A stretch of DNA of 64,000 nucleotides from Adhaeribacter soli (GTDB taxonomy: Bacteria; Bacteroidota; Bacteroidia; Cytophagales; Hymenobacteraceae). The translations under genes and the position numbers were made by a program. Position 1 is the first letter of the stretch. Each line of letters opens with the position of its first letter. Below the pieces are notes generated by a model. The model saw nothing but the letters and a program-made list of their open reading frames with translations. It was not told the DNA's origin and searched no databases. The DNA is taken from NCBI RefSeq assembly GCF_008727925.1, contig NZ_VTWT01000006.1, forward strand, positions 186,001 through 250,000, in the 5' to 3' direction. Shown here piece after piece: positions 53,100 to 60,845 of the stretch.

Positions 53100-53180
53100 C
53101 TATAGCGCAAGCGTCCGCTTGTGCTTGCATAGATTGCTGATCTGCTATTCCGAAATCACAAGCGGACGCTTGCGCTATAG
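53100..53180. repeat. Perfect 24-bp inverted repeat
   Basis: 53100-53123 (CTATAGCGCAAGCGTCCGCT then TGTG) and 53157-53180 are exact inverted copies with a 33-bp spacer. Sits in the gap after the HsdR-N gene. Confidence 0.92.
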
Positions 53181-53241
53181 GGCGCAAATTTTGTTCTTGG
53201 AATACTGAATTGGAACTCAGTATTATTTCCTAAGTTGCTTC

Positions 53242-53886
53242 CTACTTGTTGCGCTTACCTGCTTCTATGGCAATGAATTCCGGAAGATAGCTCGGGGTAC
53301 AGCCTTTATGCACGAATTCATCTTTGTAAAGTCCGGTGTCTTCTCCGATCCTGATGCACTGGTTCCGGTAAGTCTGGTCGAAAACCCCGATCCAGCCGGC
53401 CGTGAAATTCATGGCCCATTGTACTTCCGGAGCCTCCGTTAAAATTCTTTCTTCGATTGCAGCGAGCAGGTAGGGGGTATTATCAGGCGGGGTTTGGCCT
53501 ACCCACCGCAACCGGCCCTGGTAATACCAGAAAAGGCGTCTGTGCAGGGCGGAAGGACTATTTTCCCATGACTGGATCAGGGCAATGGTTTTTTTGTCTT
53601 TGGTAAGCTGGTTGGCCATTAACCAGTCCGCCAGTTGGGTTCGTTCGTCGAAATCGTGCGTCTGAATATCTTTGTCCAGCTGGTCGATGAAATCCGGATG
53701 GAGTTCTTTTTTATCCATGATCAGAATGGCCAGCAATCTTGGCAGGAACTTACCGGTACCCCAAAGCTCTTTGGCTAATTCATGGTCTTTTTTAATTTCT
53801 TTGGCAATGGTCCGCAAGTCCCCAAGCTTTGTTCCTTCTTTGGTGATCTGAGCATAGATTTCGTGGGCCTTGGTAGCAAGAGTCAT
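53242..53886 (-). CDS. AlkD-like DNA alkylation repair (HEAT-repeat) protein
   Basis: 214 residues, all-helical HEAT-like. Recognisable: LGDLRTIAKEIKKDHELAKELW (residues 20-42), ILIMDKKELHPDFIDQLDKD (about 53-72), ERTQLADWLMANQLTKDKKT and QSWENSPSALHRRLFWYYQGR near 103-125. AlkD-type enzymes remove alkylated purines; the Trp/Arg/Asp residues of AlkD's active site are not securely assigned here. Single gene, opposite to the HsdR-N gene. Confidence 0.72.
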   Translation of the reverse strand: MTLATKAHEIYAQITKEGTKLGDLRTIAKEIKKDHELAKELWGTGKFLPRLLAILIMDKKELHPDFIDQLDKDIQTHDFDERTQLADWLMANQLTKDKKTIALIQSWENSPSALHRRLFWYYQGRLRWVGQTPPDNTPYLLAAIEERILTEAPEVQWAMNFTAGWIGVFDQTYRNQCIRIGEDTGLYKDEFVHKGCTPSYLPEFIAIEAGKRNK

Positions 53887-54015
53887 ATTGATTGAGGTGT
53901 TGTTCTTTGGGTAATTTTATATATTAATCGGCAACGTTTTAGATATTGGCGAATGAAGGGAGTTTTATTATGAAGTTCAATCGAAGCAGTTCAGCCCACT
54001 GTATGAAAGTCCTTA

Positions 54016-54315
54016 CTATAGCCAGTTTTTTATGTTTTCTTGAAGATGTGTTATTAACTTTCTAACTGATTTACTTAATAATCTATAATCATTAGTAATT
54101 TGTTCTTGGCTTTTGTTTGCTAGGAAGAATAATTTAGATGAAATTAAATATAACGTTTTCATTAATTCAGATTCCTCAGAAATTGAATTATCTATTTTCC
54201 AACGCTCTAAAGATTTTGCTGATAAACCAGCTAATGGAAAAATATTTTCATTTTGTTTATTAATTATTTTTATCACTTCTCTTTGTGCTGTAATTCTATT
54301 TAAAAATTCATTCAT
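54016..54315 (-). CDS. Small helical protein, third gene of the AT-rich operon
   Basis: 99 residues, all-helical, no signal peptide. MNEFLNRITAQREVIKIINK and NDYRLLSKSVRKLITHLQEN are its clearest parts. It starts one base after the stop of the nucleotidyltransferase gene, so it is co-translated. No known domain is seen. It could be an antitoxin-like partner or a subunit. AT-rich like the rest of the operon. Confidence 0.6.
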   Translation of the reverse strand: MNEFLNRITAQREVIKIINKQNENIFPLAGLSAKSLERWKIDNSISEESELMKTLYLISSKLFFLANKSQEQITNDYRLLSKSVRKLITHLQENIKNWL

Positions 54316-54316
54316 T

Positions 54317-54943
54317 TTATTTCGAAAGGTTTAAAAGTTTCCAAAACCACTGTTCAATTTTTGGTAACTCATTGATAATTATTTTGAGTTCGTCTTTCGG
54401 TATTTGTTTTCCTATTCCCCTTGTAGCCAACAACCTTGAATGTTTTAGTTGATTGTACACTTGGTCCTTGATTTCTATTGAGTATGATCCAATATTCAAT
54501 GCTGAATCACGAGAAAACACAAATTTATTTAAATGACCTAAAGCGAAACAAGAGGCAAAGTTTCTAATAGATAGAAAAATCATTGACAAGTCAAAGTCAA
54601 TAGAATAATTCTCTTCCAGCATTGAGGTTCTAGATGTTTTAAAAAGGTTGTAGAATTTATCCAAATCATGTTTAACATTATTATATTTATTTGGCTTCCC
54701 AATAGATTGAAGAAATGGGGTTTCATTAGTTGAAAATATACATTTGGATTCAACAAATAAGTGCCAAGAAAATGGATTTCCCTCGTTCCATAATTCGGTA
54801 ATTCTATTGTATGAATATATGGAAAATTGTTCCTTATCAATGTTTTTTACTATCTCCCCTTTTTCTTTTAGAATTAATAAATCTACATCAGAGAATTCGT
54901 CAATTTCACCTCTAACAACTGAACCGAATGCATAAATTTCCAT
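54317..54943 (-). CDS. Minimal nucleotidyltransferase (MNT) domain protein
   Basis: 208 residues. The N-terminus is a classic MNT fold: YAFGSVVRGEIDEFSDVDLL at residues 4-23, where GS...RGE and DxD supply the catalytic pair; WHLFVESKCIF near 61-71 offers a third acidic residue. The C-terminal 110 residues are helical (YSIDFDLSMIFLSIRNFASC, IEIKDQVYNQLKHSRLLATR). They resemble the helical bundles that follow MNT domains, but no clean HEPN R-x4-6-H motif is present. MNT enzymes add nucleotides to protein or RNA. Stop/start overlap upstream with the pentapeptide protein; 1 bp gap downstream. Confidence 0.85.
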   Translation of the reverse strand: MEIYAFGSVVRGEIDEFSDVDLLILKEKGEIVKNIDKEQFSIYSYNRITELWNEGNPFSWHLFVESKCIFSTNETPFLQSIGKPNKYNNVKHDLDKFYNLFKTSRTSMLEENYSIDFDLSMIFLSIRNFASCFALGHLNKFVFSRDSALNIGSYSIEIKDQVYNQLKHSRLLATRGIGKQIPKDELKIIINELPKIEQWFWKLLNLSK

Positions 54944-55749
54944 TATCTTCTATTAAAGCGCTTAATTATAATAGATGTAAATAAAGCAAAGCCAATAAAC
55001 CTTATGATTGTAATCAATGTTAAATGTAAATTTGGATAATCAGCAGGTTTATTTATACCCATAAATATCGAAGGAACTTCACAAAAAGAGGAAACGTAAT
55101 TTGGTAGGATTTTAGGATCTTTATAAAAAAGAGTATCTAAGATTGAAATTAAAATCCACAAGAATAACCCTGTTGAAAATAATTTTATAGGACTTTCTCC
55201 ATTACCCCATATAATATCTTGGATTTTAAAGTTTAACCATTTGAAAAACATCTTTAAACGATCAAAACCTTTGTATTTATTCCTGTAGTATGCGGATTTT
55301 GATTTCCAAGATTCATATAAATGTTCTTTGGTAGCTTGGAGTTCAATTTTAATAGCTTTGTTTACAGACTCTGCCTCTCCAATTCCTTGATAATTAGTTC
55401 GTAAAGTTCTAGCGAATTTTAATGTTAGGTTATTCCAACTCGGACAATTATTATCTAAAATTTCAGAATCAATAAAAGTTTTTTCAAACGTTGCATACTC
55501 AAATCTAGATCCAGGAAACGTACTTCCCTGAAAGTTACAATTAATAAATTTACAACCATTAAAATTACAACTATCAAATACGATGTTTCTGAAATAGCAA
55601 TTCTCAAAATAAGTATGGCTAAAATTTATTTTTTTAAAATTTTGGTCTTTACTACCTATTCTAACAAAGTGTTTATTGTGAAAATCCGTTGAATCTAAAT
55701 TTGAGTTAATAATTTTGTCTTCTATTTTAATTCGTCCACTGTCATTCAT
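54943..55749 (-). CDS. Pentapeptide-repeat protein with C-terminal membrane helices
   Basis: 268 residues. Residues about 25-95 are pentapeptide repeats (FENCYFRNIVFDSCNFNGCK, NFQGSTFPGSRFEYATFEKT) forming a right-handed beta helix. A helical segment follows (SVNKAIKIELQATKEHLYES; YYRNKYKGFDRLKMFFKWL). Two membrane helices come last (LFLWILISILDTLFY; LTLITIIRFIGFALFTSIII). First gene of the three-gene operon; its stop overlaps the nucleotidyltransferase ATG by one base. No signal peptide, so the repeats are likely cytosolic. The membrane tail is a known layout in defence-related pentapeptide proteins. Confidence 0.82.
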   Translation of the reverse strand: MNDSGRIKIEDKIINSNLDSTDFHNKHFVRIGSKDQNFKKINFSHTYFENCYFRNIVFDSCNFNGCKFINCNFQGSTFPGSRFEYATFEKTFIDSEILDNNCPSWNNLTLKFARTLRTNYQGIGEAESVNKAIKIELQATKEHLYESWKSKSAYYRNKYKGFDRLKMFFKWLNFKIQDIIWGNGESPIKLFSTGLFLWILISILDTLFYKDPKILPNYVSSFCEVPSIFMGINKPADYPNLHLTLITIIRFIGFALFTSIIIKRFNRR

Positions 55750-55956
55750 TTTGGGAAGTTTTGATTAAAATTGGCTATACCTACTTGATAAAAAACACTA
55801 CGGTTATCCCCACTATATCCGGAGGTTTTCAGCTGAATTTTCTGCCTTTTTTATAAAAGGCAAACACATCTTAAACATAACAAATTGCCGTCACAAAACA
55901 AATGATACGCTGTTAAATTCCTCCAAATTCAGGTAATCACTTTCAGCCTACTTTCC

Positions 55957-57849
55957 CTAACGTTTCAGCCAGAAGTAAAGGTTGTTGTGGAGCAGGCCAT
56001 TCCGGTAGTATTGGGCCAGGGCTTTCAGTTCCTGCAAATTGGCTTGCTTGTTTTCCGGGGCGGAAGGGGGAGAAGCGGTTGCCGAAAAAGGATTGGCGCC
56101 AAATGTTGCCTGTTCCGATTCTCCGAATTTGGTAACCAGATTTGGGCGCACCAGTACGTAATTTTCTTCGGTAAAAAATAAGGCGCGGCCGCTTTGGGTT
56201 GTGTCTAAAACGGACTGGCTGAAAGGTAGAAGCTGGTTTGTCGGAAGGTTGAGGTAGTCGGCAATGGTGGCCGGAATATCGGTGTGCTGGGTAATTTTGC
56301 CGGGGTGTGGCTCTGGTAATTTTCTGGTGGGGTGGAAGAGCAACAAAGGTACTTTAAACTTGCCTAAGTCGTTCTGGTAGGCCGGGTTTAGGCTTTCCTG
56401 CGTGTGGTCGGCGGTTAAGATAAAGAGCGTGTTTGGGTACCAGGGTTGTTTGGCGGCAGCTTTGAAAAATTGCTTCAGGGCGTAATCGGTGTAGCCGATA
56501 GATTCGTGGATCGGCAGGTTGCCTTTCGGGAAGCGGCCTTTGTATTTTGGCGGAATGGGGTAAGGCTGGTGTGAGCTTAAGGTGAAAACCGTCGTTAAAA
56601 AGGGTTGCTGCTGTTTGTTCAGTTCTTTGGCAAAATACTGCAGGTAAGGCTCGTCGGAAATTCCCCAGTGGCCGTCGAAATCCGTTTTCAGCAATTCTTT
56701 CGGGTATTCGCGTAAACCGAAATACCGGTCGAAGCCGGCAATCCGGGAAAAGGTATTGAAGCCCATGGTACCGTTTTCGGCGCCGTGGAAAAAGGACGTC
56801 TGGTAGCCCGCACTTTTGGCAATGGTTCCGATACCGATCAGCTTATTGCTCTGGAACTGCGACGTAATATAAGGCTCGTTTAAAAGCGAAGGCAGTCCGC
56901 CTAAAATGGAAGGCAGCGCTTCGATGGATTTCCGGCCGTTGGCAAAATTATTCCGGTACAAGGTTCCCTGGGCAGCCAACGAATCGAAGAACGGAGTATA
57001 ACCTTTTCCGCCGTTTTCGATACCGGTATATTCCGAGGCAAAGCTTTCCAGAATAATTATTACCACGTTGTCGCGCACCGGTTGGCCGGTTTGCTGCTGG
57101 TATTTCTCCGGATCAAAATTCAAGGCCTGCAGCAATTCCGGTTCTGAATGGAAGTAGTGCTTTTCTTCCAGTACTGGCCGGTTAATGCTTTTTATAAAAG
57201 TAAAAGTGCTGTTCAGACTAACATGTCCCAAAACCGGCGGTTGCTGCACGAACGCGTTAGCCATGCGCAGCGGTTTCAGGCCAATACTTCCCCGGATCAT
57301 TAAAATGCTGAAAGCCGCAAACACCAGCAAGCCCAGAATTTCCCCGACCAGATTCCGGCGAACATTTGGGTTTTTACTGCCTTCCGGATACCATTTTAAA
57401 AGAAAATACAGCAAAGCCGTGCCGATCAAAGGAAAATACCAGTAGTTCAGGATCAGCTGTGCGGTTTGGGCCTGAATGTCCTGGGTAATGGTAAAAAGCT
57501 CGTTGGAAGTTCTCCGGCCGATGAATTTGAAGTATTCCAGGTCTATCAGGTTCAGGCACAGGAAAGGGAAGTTGGTAAGCACGAACCAAACCTTCAGAAA
57601 CAAACCGTAGCTTTTTTGCCGGGTAACCTGCAAAGGCAGCAGCGAGAACAGGATGAAAGGAGCGTTAATGATAAAGATCGCCGAAAGATCGAACTTCAGC
57701 CCGATGAGAAAAGCGCCGGAAAGCTGGGCAAAGGTGGCTTCGCGGAAGGCGTTGTAGTTCAGCAGTACAAAAGCGATCCGGAGCAAATAATAAATAGCCA
57801 GCAGCCAGCCAAGGCGTTTAAGCAAGTCCCGGAAGTTGTTCCAAAACAT
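55957..57849 (-). CDS. LTA synthase family sulfatase (phosphoglycerol transferase-like)
   Basis: 630 residues. Five N-terminal membrane helices (LLAIYYLLRIAFVLLNYNA, FLIGLKFDLSAIFIINAPFIL and others), then an extracytoplasmic alkaline-phosphatase-type domain: VVIIILESFASEYTG (metal-binding Glu near 265), GRKSIEALPSILGGLPSLL (catalytic Ser/Thr loop near 305), FSRIAGFDRYFG, HWGISDEP, TADHTQESLNPAYQN near 480. LtaS relatives move phosphoglycerol or phosphoethanolamine to envelope polymers. A Gram-negative substrate is uncertain. Single gene. Confidence 0.87.
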   Translation of the reverse strand: MFWNNFRDLLKRLGWLLAIYYLLRIAFVLLNYNAFREATFAQLSGAFLIGLKFDLSAIFIINAPFILFSLLPLQVTRQKSYGLFLKVWFVLTNFPFLCLNLIDLEYFKFIGRRTSNELFTITQDIQAQTAQLILNYWYFPLIGTALLYFLLKWYPEGSKNPNVRRNLVGEILGLLVFAAFSILMIRGSIGLKPLRMANAFVQQPPVLGHVSLNSTFTFIKSINRPVLEEKHYFHSEPELLQALNFDPEKYQQQTGQPVRDNVVIIILESFASEYTGIENGGKGYTPFFDSLAAQGTLYRNNFANGRKSIEALPSILGGLPSLLNEPYITSQFQSNKLIGIGTIAKSAGYQTSFFHGAENGTMGFNTFSRIAGFDRYFGLREYPKELLKTDFDGHWGISDEPYLQYFAKELNKQQQPFLTTVFTLSSHQPYPIPPKYKGRFPKGNLPIHESIGYTDYALKQFFKAAAKQPWYPNTLFILTADHTQESLNPAYQNDLGKFKVPLLLFHPTRKLPEPHPGKITQHTDIPATIADYLNLPTNQLLPFSQSVLDTTQSGRALFFTEENYVLVRPNLVTKFGESEQATFGANPFSATASPPSAPENKQANLQELKALAQYYRNGLLHNNLYFWLKR

Positions 57850-57881
57850 CGGTGCGAAAGGGTAGGGGTTTGGGTAAAAAA

Positions 57882-57919
57882 ACGAAAGCCTCTCCGAAAA
57901 ATTTCAGAAAGGCTTCCGG
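57882..57919 (-). terminator. Terminator of ald
   Basis: Imperfect stem GGAAGCCTTTCTGAAAT / ATTTTTCGGAGAGGCTTTC with a T-rich tail on the minus strand, 18 bp after the ald stop. Confidence 0.7.
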
Positions 57920-57937
57920 CATTAAATAAGTTTAGAA

Positions 57938-59062
57938 TTAAGCGTAAGCTTCCAGCACGTTGTTCACGCTGGTGTAAGGCAGGTTGAACGCTTCGGCCAC
58001 GCCTTTGTACACTACTTCGCCGTTCACCACGTTCAAGCCCAGACGGAGCTCGTCGTTTTGCGAACAAGCTGCTTGCCAGCCTTTATTTGCCAGCAATACC
58101 GCGTAAGGTAAAGTAGCGTTGGTTAAAGCTAAAGTAGAAGTAAACGGAACCGCACCCGGCATGTTGGCTACGCAATAGTGTACCACATCGTCGATGATGA
58201 AGGTAGGGTTTTCGTGCGTAGTTGGCTTGCAGGTCTCGATGCAACCGCCCTGGTCAACGGCAACGTCAACTAAAACGGTGCCCGGACGCATGTCTTTCAG
58301 CATGTCGCGGGTAATCAGGTGAGGCGCTTTGGCACCCGGGATCAATACCGCCCCAATGATCAGGTCAGCCGTTTTGATAGCTTCTTTGATGTTGTAGTGG
58401 TTGCTCATCTGGGTTTTTACGTTGGCCGGCATAATGTTGTCCAACTCACGCAAACGGCTCAGGTTGATATCCATGATGGTAACGCTGGCACCGAAACCAG
58501 CCGCAATTTTAGCAGCCTGGGTACCTACAATACCGCCGCCTAATACCAGTACTTCGGCTGGTTTTACGCCTGGTACGCCGCCTAATAAAATGCCGCGGCC
58601 TTTCATTGGTTTTTCCAGGTATTTCGCGCCTTCCTGAGGAGCCATCCGGCCGGCAACTTCGCTCATCGGAATCAGCAACGGCAGGGAACGGTCTTTTTTC
58701 TCCACAGTCTCATAAGCAAGGCAGATCGCTTTGCGCTCGATCATGGCGTGGGTCAGTTCTTCGGAAGAAGCAAAGTGGAAGTAGGTAAAGATAAGCTGGC
58801 CTTCTTTAACGAGGTTATATTCAGATGCAATTGGCTCTTTTACCTTGATGATCATTTCGGCAATGCCGTAAACGTCTTCAATAGTAGGCAGGATCTGAGC
58901 ACCGGCAGCAACGTAATCCTCATCGGAGAAACCGCTTCCTAAACCGGCAGTCGCCTGCACATAAACCGTATGGTTATGCTTTTTAAATTCAGCCACGCCG
59001 CCCGGGGTTAAGGCTACGCGGTTTTCGTTGTTCTTAATTTCCTTTGGAACACCAATTATCAT
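57938..59062 (-). CDS. ald: Alanine dehydrogenase
   Basis: 374 residues, standard length. N-terminal MIIGVPKEIKNNENRVALTP, catalytic-region LIFTYFHFASSEELTHAMIE, and VLVLGGGIVGTQAAKIAAGFG (Rossmann nucleotide-binding site, about 170-190). Then VTIMDINLSRLRELD and MRPGTVLVDVAVDQGGCIET near 270. It interconverts alanine and pyruvate with NAD. Preceded by a TATCTTTG box. Neighbours are unrelated. Confidence 0.96.
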   Translation of the reverse strand: MIIGVPKEIKNNENRVALTPGGVAEFKKHNHTVYVQATAGLGSGFSDEDYVAAGAQILPTIEDVYGIAEMIIKVKEPIASEYNLVKEGQLIFTYFHFASSEELTHAMIERKAICLAYETVEKKDRSLPLLIPMSEVAGRMAPQEGAKYLEKPMKGRGILLGGVPGVKPAEVLVLGGGIVGTQAAKIAAGFGASVTIMDINLSRLRELDNIMPANVKTQMSNHYNIKEAIKTADLIIGAVLIPGAKAPHLITRDMLKDMRPGTVLVDVAVDQGGCIETCKPTTHENPTFIIDDVVHYCVANMPGAVPFTSTLALTNATLPYAVLLANKGWQAACSQNDELRLGLNVVNGEVVYKGVAEAFNLPYTSVNNVLEAYA

Positions 59063-59092
59063 TTCAGTAGAATTTTAAGGTAGAAATTTGCG

Positions 59093-59100
59093 CAAAGATA
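59093..59100 (-). promoter_or_regulatory. -7 promoter box (TATCTTTG) for ald
   Basis: TAnnTTTG match on the minus strand, 31 nt upstream of the ATG. A partial TGTT lies near the -33 position. Confidence 0.5.
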
Positions 59101-59394
59101 GGGAGTTTCGGTAAATAAAACAGGAAAAACGAGGAAGGGTGTTCTTTAATTTAAGCAGGGGTTAAAAGTTTGTTTTTCAGGGAAATGAAGGTAGTTAAGA
59201 ATAACGATTTGGCTTAGCGTTTTGTGTGGCGAAAAAGGAGGCCTTTGATTTTTTCGGAATAAAGCCTACCATTTTTGATAGGTTGATAATGGCATGCTGG
59301 TTAGTATCCTTTTTTGTCATCCTGTCTGTACCGGAGCATTTCGGGGAGCGCTAGTGAAGGACCTCGTCGGCTAACAGCAGTTTTTTAGCCTGTA
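59101..59394. other. Intergenic with GTCATCCTG-type repeat remnant
   Basis: A degenerate copy of the ppk1-ppx repeat (TTTGTCATCCTG ... GAAGGACCTCGTCGGC, 59316-59371) is present; no gene. Confidence 0.6.
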
Positions 59395-59416
59395 GAGACG
59401 TAATATATTACGTCTC
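59395..59416. repeat. REP-like palindrome, copy 3
   Basis: 22-bp GAGACGTAATATATTACGTC core, inverted relative to copy 2; about 36 of 37 bases match copy 2 including the CCCCGAAT and TACAGG flanks. With copy 4 it brackets about 90 bp. Confidence 0.9.
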
Positions 59417-59503
59417 CATTCGGGGTACAAACAATTGTGATTGATACCAGAGCCGGCTACGAGGCGGGTACCAGGCGTTGGATATTTGTCGCAATGCTGT
59501 GAA

Positions 59504-59523
59504 AGACGTAATATATTACGTCT
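59504..59523. repeat. REP-like palindrome, copy 4
   Basis: 20-bp AGACGTAATATATTACGTCT followed by CTACAGGTG, the right end of copy 2. The following 59563-59596 segment (GGTGAAAATACGCAACAACG...) matches 31632-31668. Confidence 0.88.
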
Positions 59524-59604
59524 CTACAGGTGACTCCGGCAATTGGCCTGACACCTATGGTGAAAATACGCAACAACGGCGAACGGAAGAACCCGCTATG
59601 GTTT

Positions 59605-59704
59605 CCGTTGACTAAAGTCAACGGCAATAGATACAACAAAAACAGAAATTTGAATTCTCCCTTTAAGAATCTTGCTATCCATTGCCGTTGACTTTAGTCA
59701 ACGG
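59605..59704. repeat. Inverted pair of CCGTTGACTTTAGTCAACGG hairpins
   Basis: 59605-59624 and 59685-59704 are 20-bp hairpins in inverted orientation and share flanking CAAT/ATTG. The arrangement and core are the same as at 51293-51408, with three bases changed on each side of the TTTA centre. Confidence 0.85.
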
Positions 59705-59829
59705 GATTCCGGCATTGCCCCAAACCCCTTCTTGAAAAAAGGAGGGGAGCTTAAAAAATCAAGGTGAAAATTCTAAAGTCCTGAAAATCCTAAAATCCGG
59801 TAAATCCTGATTCAGGAAGGGGGATAAAT

Positions 59830-59858
59830 AAAAAAAGGCAGTGAAAATATCACTGCCA
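59830..59858 (-). terminator. Terminator of the DUF1573 gene
   Basis: Stem GGCAGTGA / TCACTGCC with a T-run on the minus strand, 27 bp beyond the stop. 59705-59829 hold only CCTGAAAATCC-type simple repeats. Confidence 0.8.
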
Positions 59859-59884
59859 TTAGTCAAAATAAAACTATGAAAAAA

Positions 59885-60667
59885 CTATTTGAAAGGGACG
59901 CTATTGCCTCCTTCTTTTACAATACTTGGTGCTAACAGGCTTTTCACCACGCGGGCTTTTAAAGTAACCTGGGCTTTTTCGGTAACGATGTCGTTCGAAT
60001 GAATCTCAACAACCTCGTTTCGATCATCTAACAGCGTCGGATTATAAGAAAGTTCCAGAATTGCTTCCTGATTTGGTTTAATTGGTTCCGGAACGGTGGC
60101 TAAAGAAACACAGTTGCAGGCAGCGTGCACATCAGAGATCTGCAGCGGGCTTTTGCCGGTGTTTTTCACTTTAACTTTAGCCGAAGTCATCCGGTATAAT
60201 TCGATCTTCCCGAAATCGTGAACCGGTTGAATAACCGTTAATTTCGGAGAAGCGGCTTTTTGTTCCGGGGTATACGTTTTAGCGGCTTCGGCCTTGCTGA
60301 TCACATCGCCTTTAATGGTCAGAACCTTTGTTGGCTCGGCGGCATTGGAAGTTACGGTAATGCTTTTGTTAAAAGCGCCCGGACGACCGTTGCTGTTGTA
60401 AGCGGCTTTCACGAAACCGGATTTGCCCGGTAGGATCGGCTCTTTCGTCCAGTCCGGCGTGGTGCAGCCGCACGAGGCTTGTACCTGGGAAATAACCACC
60501 GGTTGGTTACCCGTGTTCTTGAACCTGAATTCGTGCGTAGCCAGCGTGCCTTCCGTTACTTTCTGGAAGTCGTGGCTCTCGCCTTCAAATTTCAGAACGC
60601 CTTGCGCAAAGGCATTGGATGCCAGCAGGAGCATAAGGGCCGGCAAAAAGGTAAAGATTTTTTTCAT
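59885..60667 (-). CDS. Secreted DUF1573 protein (two Ig-like domains)
   Basis: 260 residues. Signal peptide MKKIFTFLPALMLLLASNAFA. Two DUF1573 (ASPM-SPD-2-Hydin-like) domains: residues 22-110 with FEGESHDFQKVTEGTLATHEF and QVQASCGCTTPDW, and residues 140-230 with PVHDFGKIELYRMTSAKVKV and DVHAACNCVSLATVPE. The cysteines in SCGCT and ACNCV are the family signature. Extracellular or periplasmic; often tied to surface polysaccharide or adhesion clusters, but none is here. A single gene. Confidence 0.9.
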   Translation of the reverse strand: MKKIFTFLPALMLLLASNAFAQGVLKFEGESHDFQKVTEGTLATHEFRFKNTGNQPVVISQVQASCGCTTPDWTKEPILPGKSGFVKAAYNSNGRPGAFNKSITVTSNAAEPTKVLTIKGDVISKAEAAKTYTPEQKAASPKLTVIQPVHDFGKIELYRMTSAKVKVKNTGKSPLQISDVHAACNCVSLATVPEPIKPNQEAILELSYNPTLLDDRNEVVEIHSNDIVTEKAQVTLKARVVKSLLAPSIVKEGGNSVPFK

Positions 60668-60711
60668 GGTTAACCGTATTAAAAATTACGTAATTAAATG
60701 GTTATTGAAAG

Positions 60712-60719
60712 CAAATATA
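60712..60719 (-). promoter_or_regulatory. -7 promoter box (TATATTTG) for the DUF1573 gene
   Basis: Perfect TAnnTTTG on the minus strand; the TTTTG in the -33 area is about 25 nt away, longer than usual. Confidence 0.5.
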
Positions 60720-60783
60720 CAAAATATTGCGGTTTGAAACAGTACAAAAATACCTTCGGGTTGGTTTCCGGCAGGGGCAAATC

Positions 60784-60813
60784 TTTGAAATCGCTTTAAT
60801 TTTCGTAATTTTG
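60784..60813 (+). promoter_or_regulatory. Promoter of the E1 gene (TTTG-N18-TAATTTTG)
   Basis: TTTG at 60784-60787, an 18-nt spacer, TAATTTTG at 60806-60813. The best full match to the Bacteroidota promoter in the window; the ATG follows at 60846. Confidence 0.7.
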
Positions 60814-60845
60814 ACTGCTGAATTTAATTAAACAAAAGCCAAATT

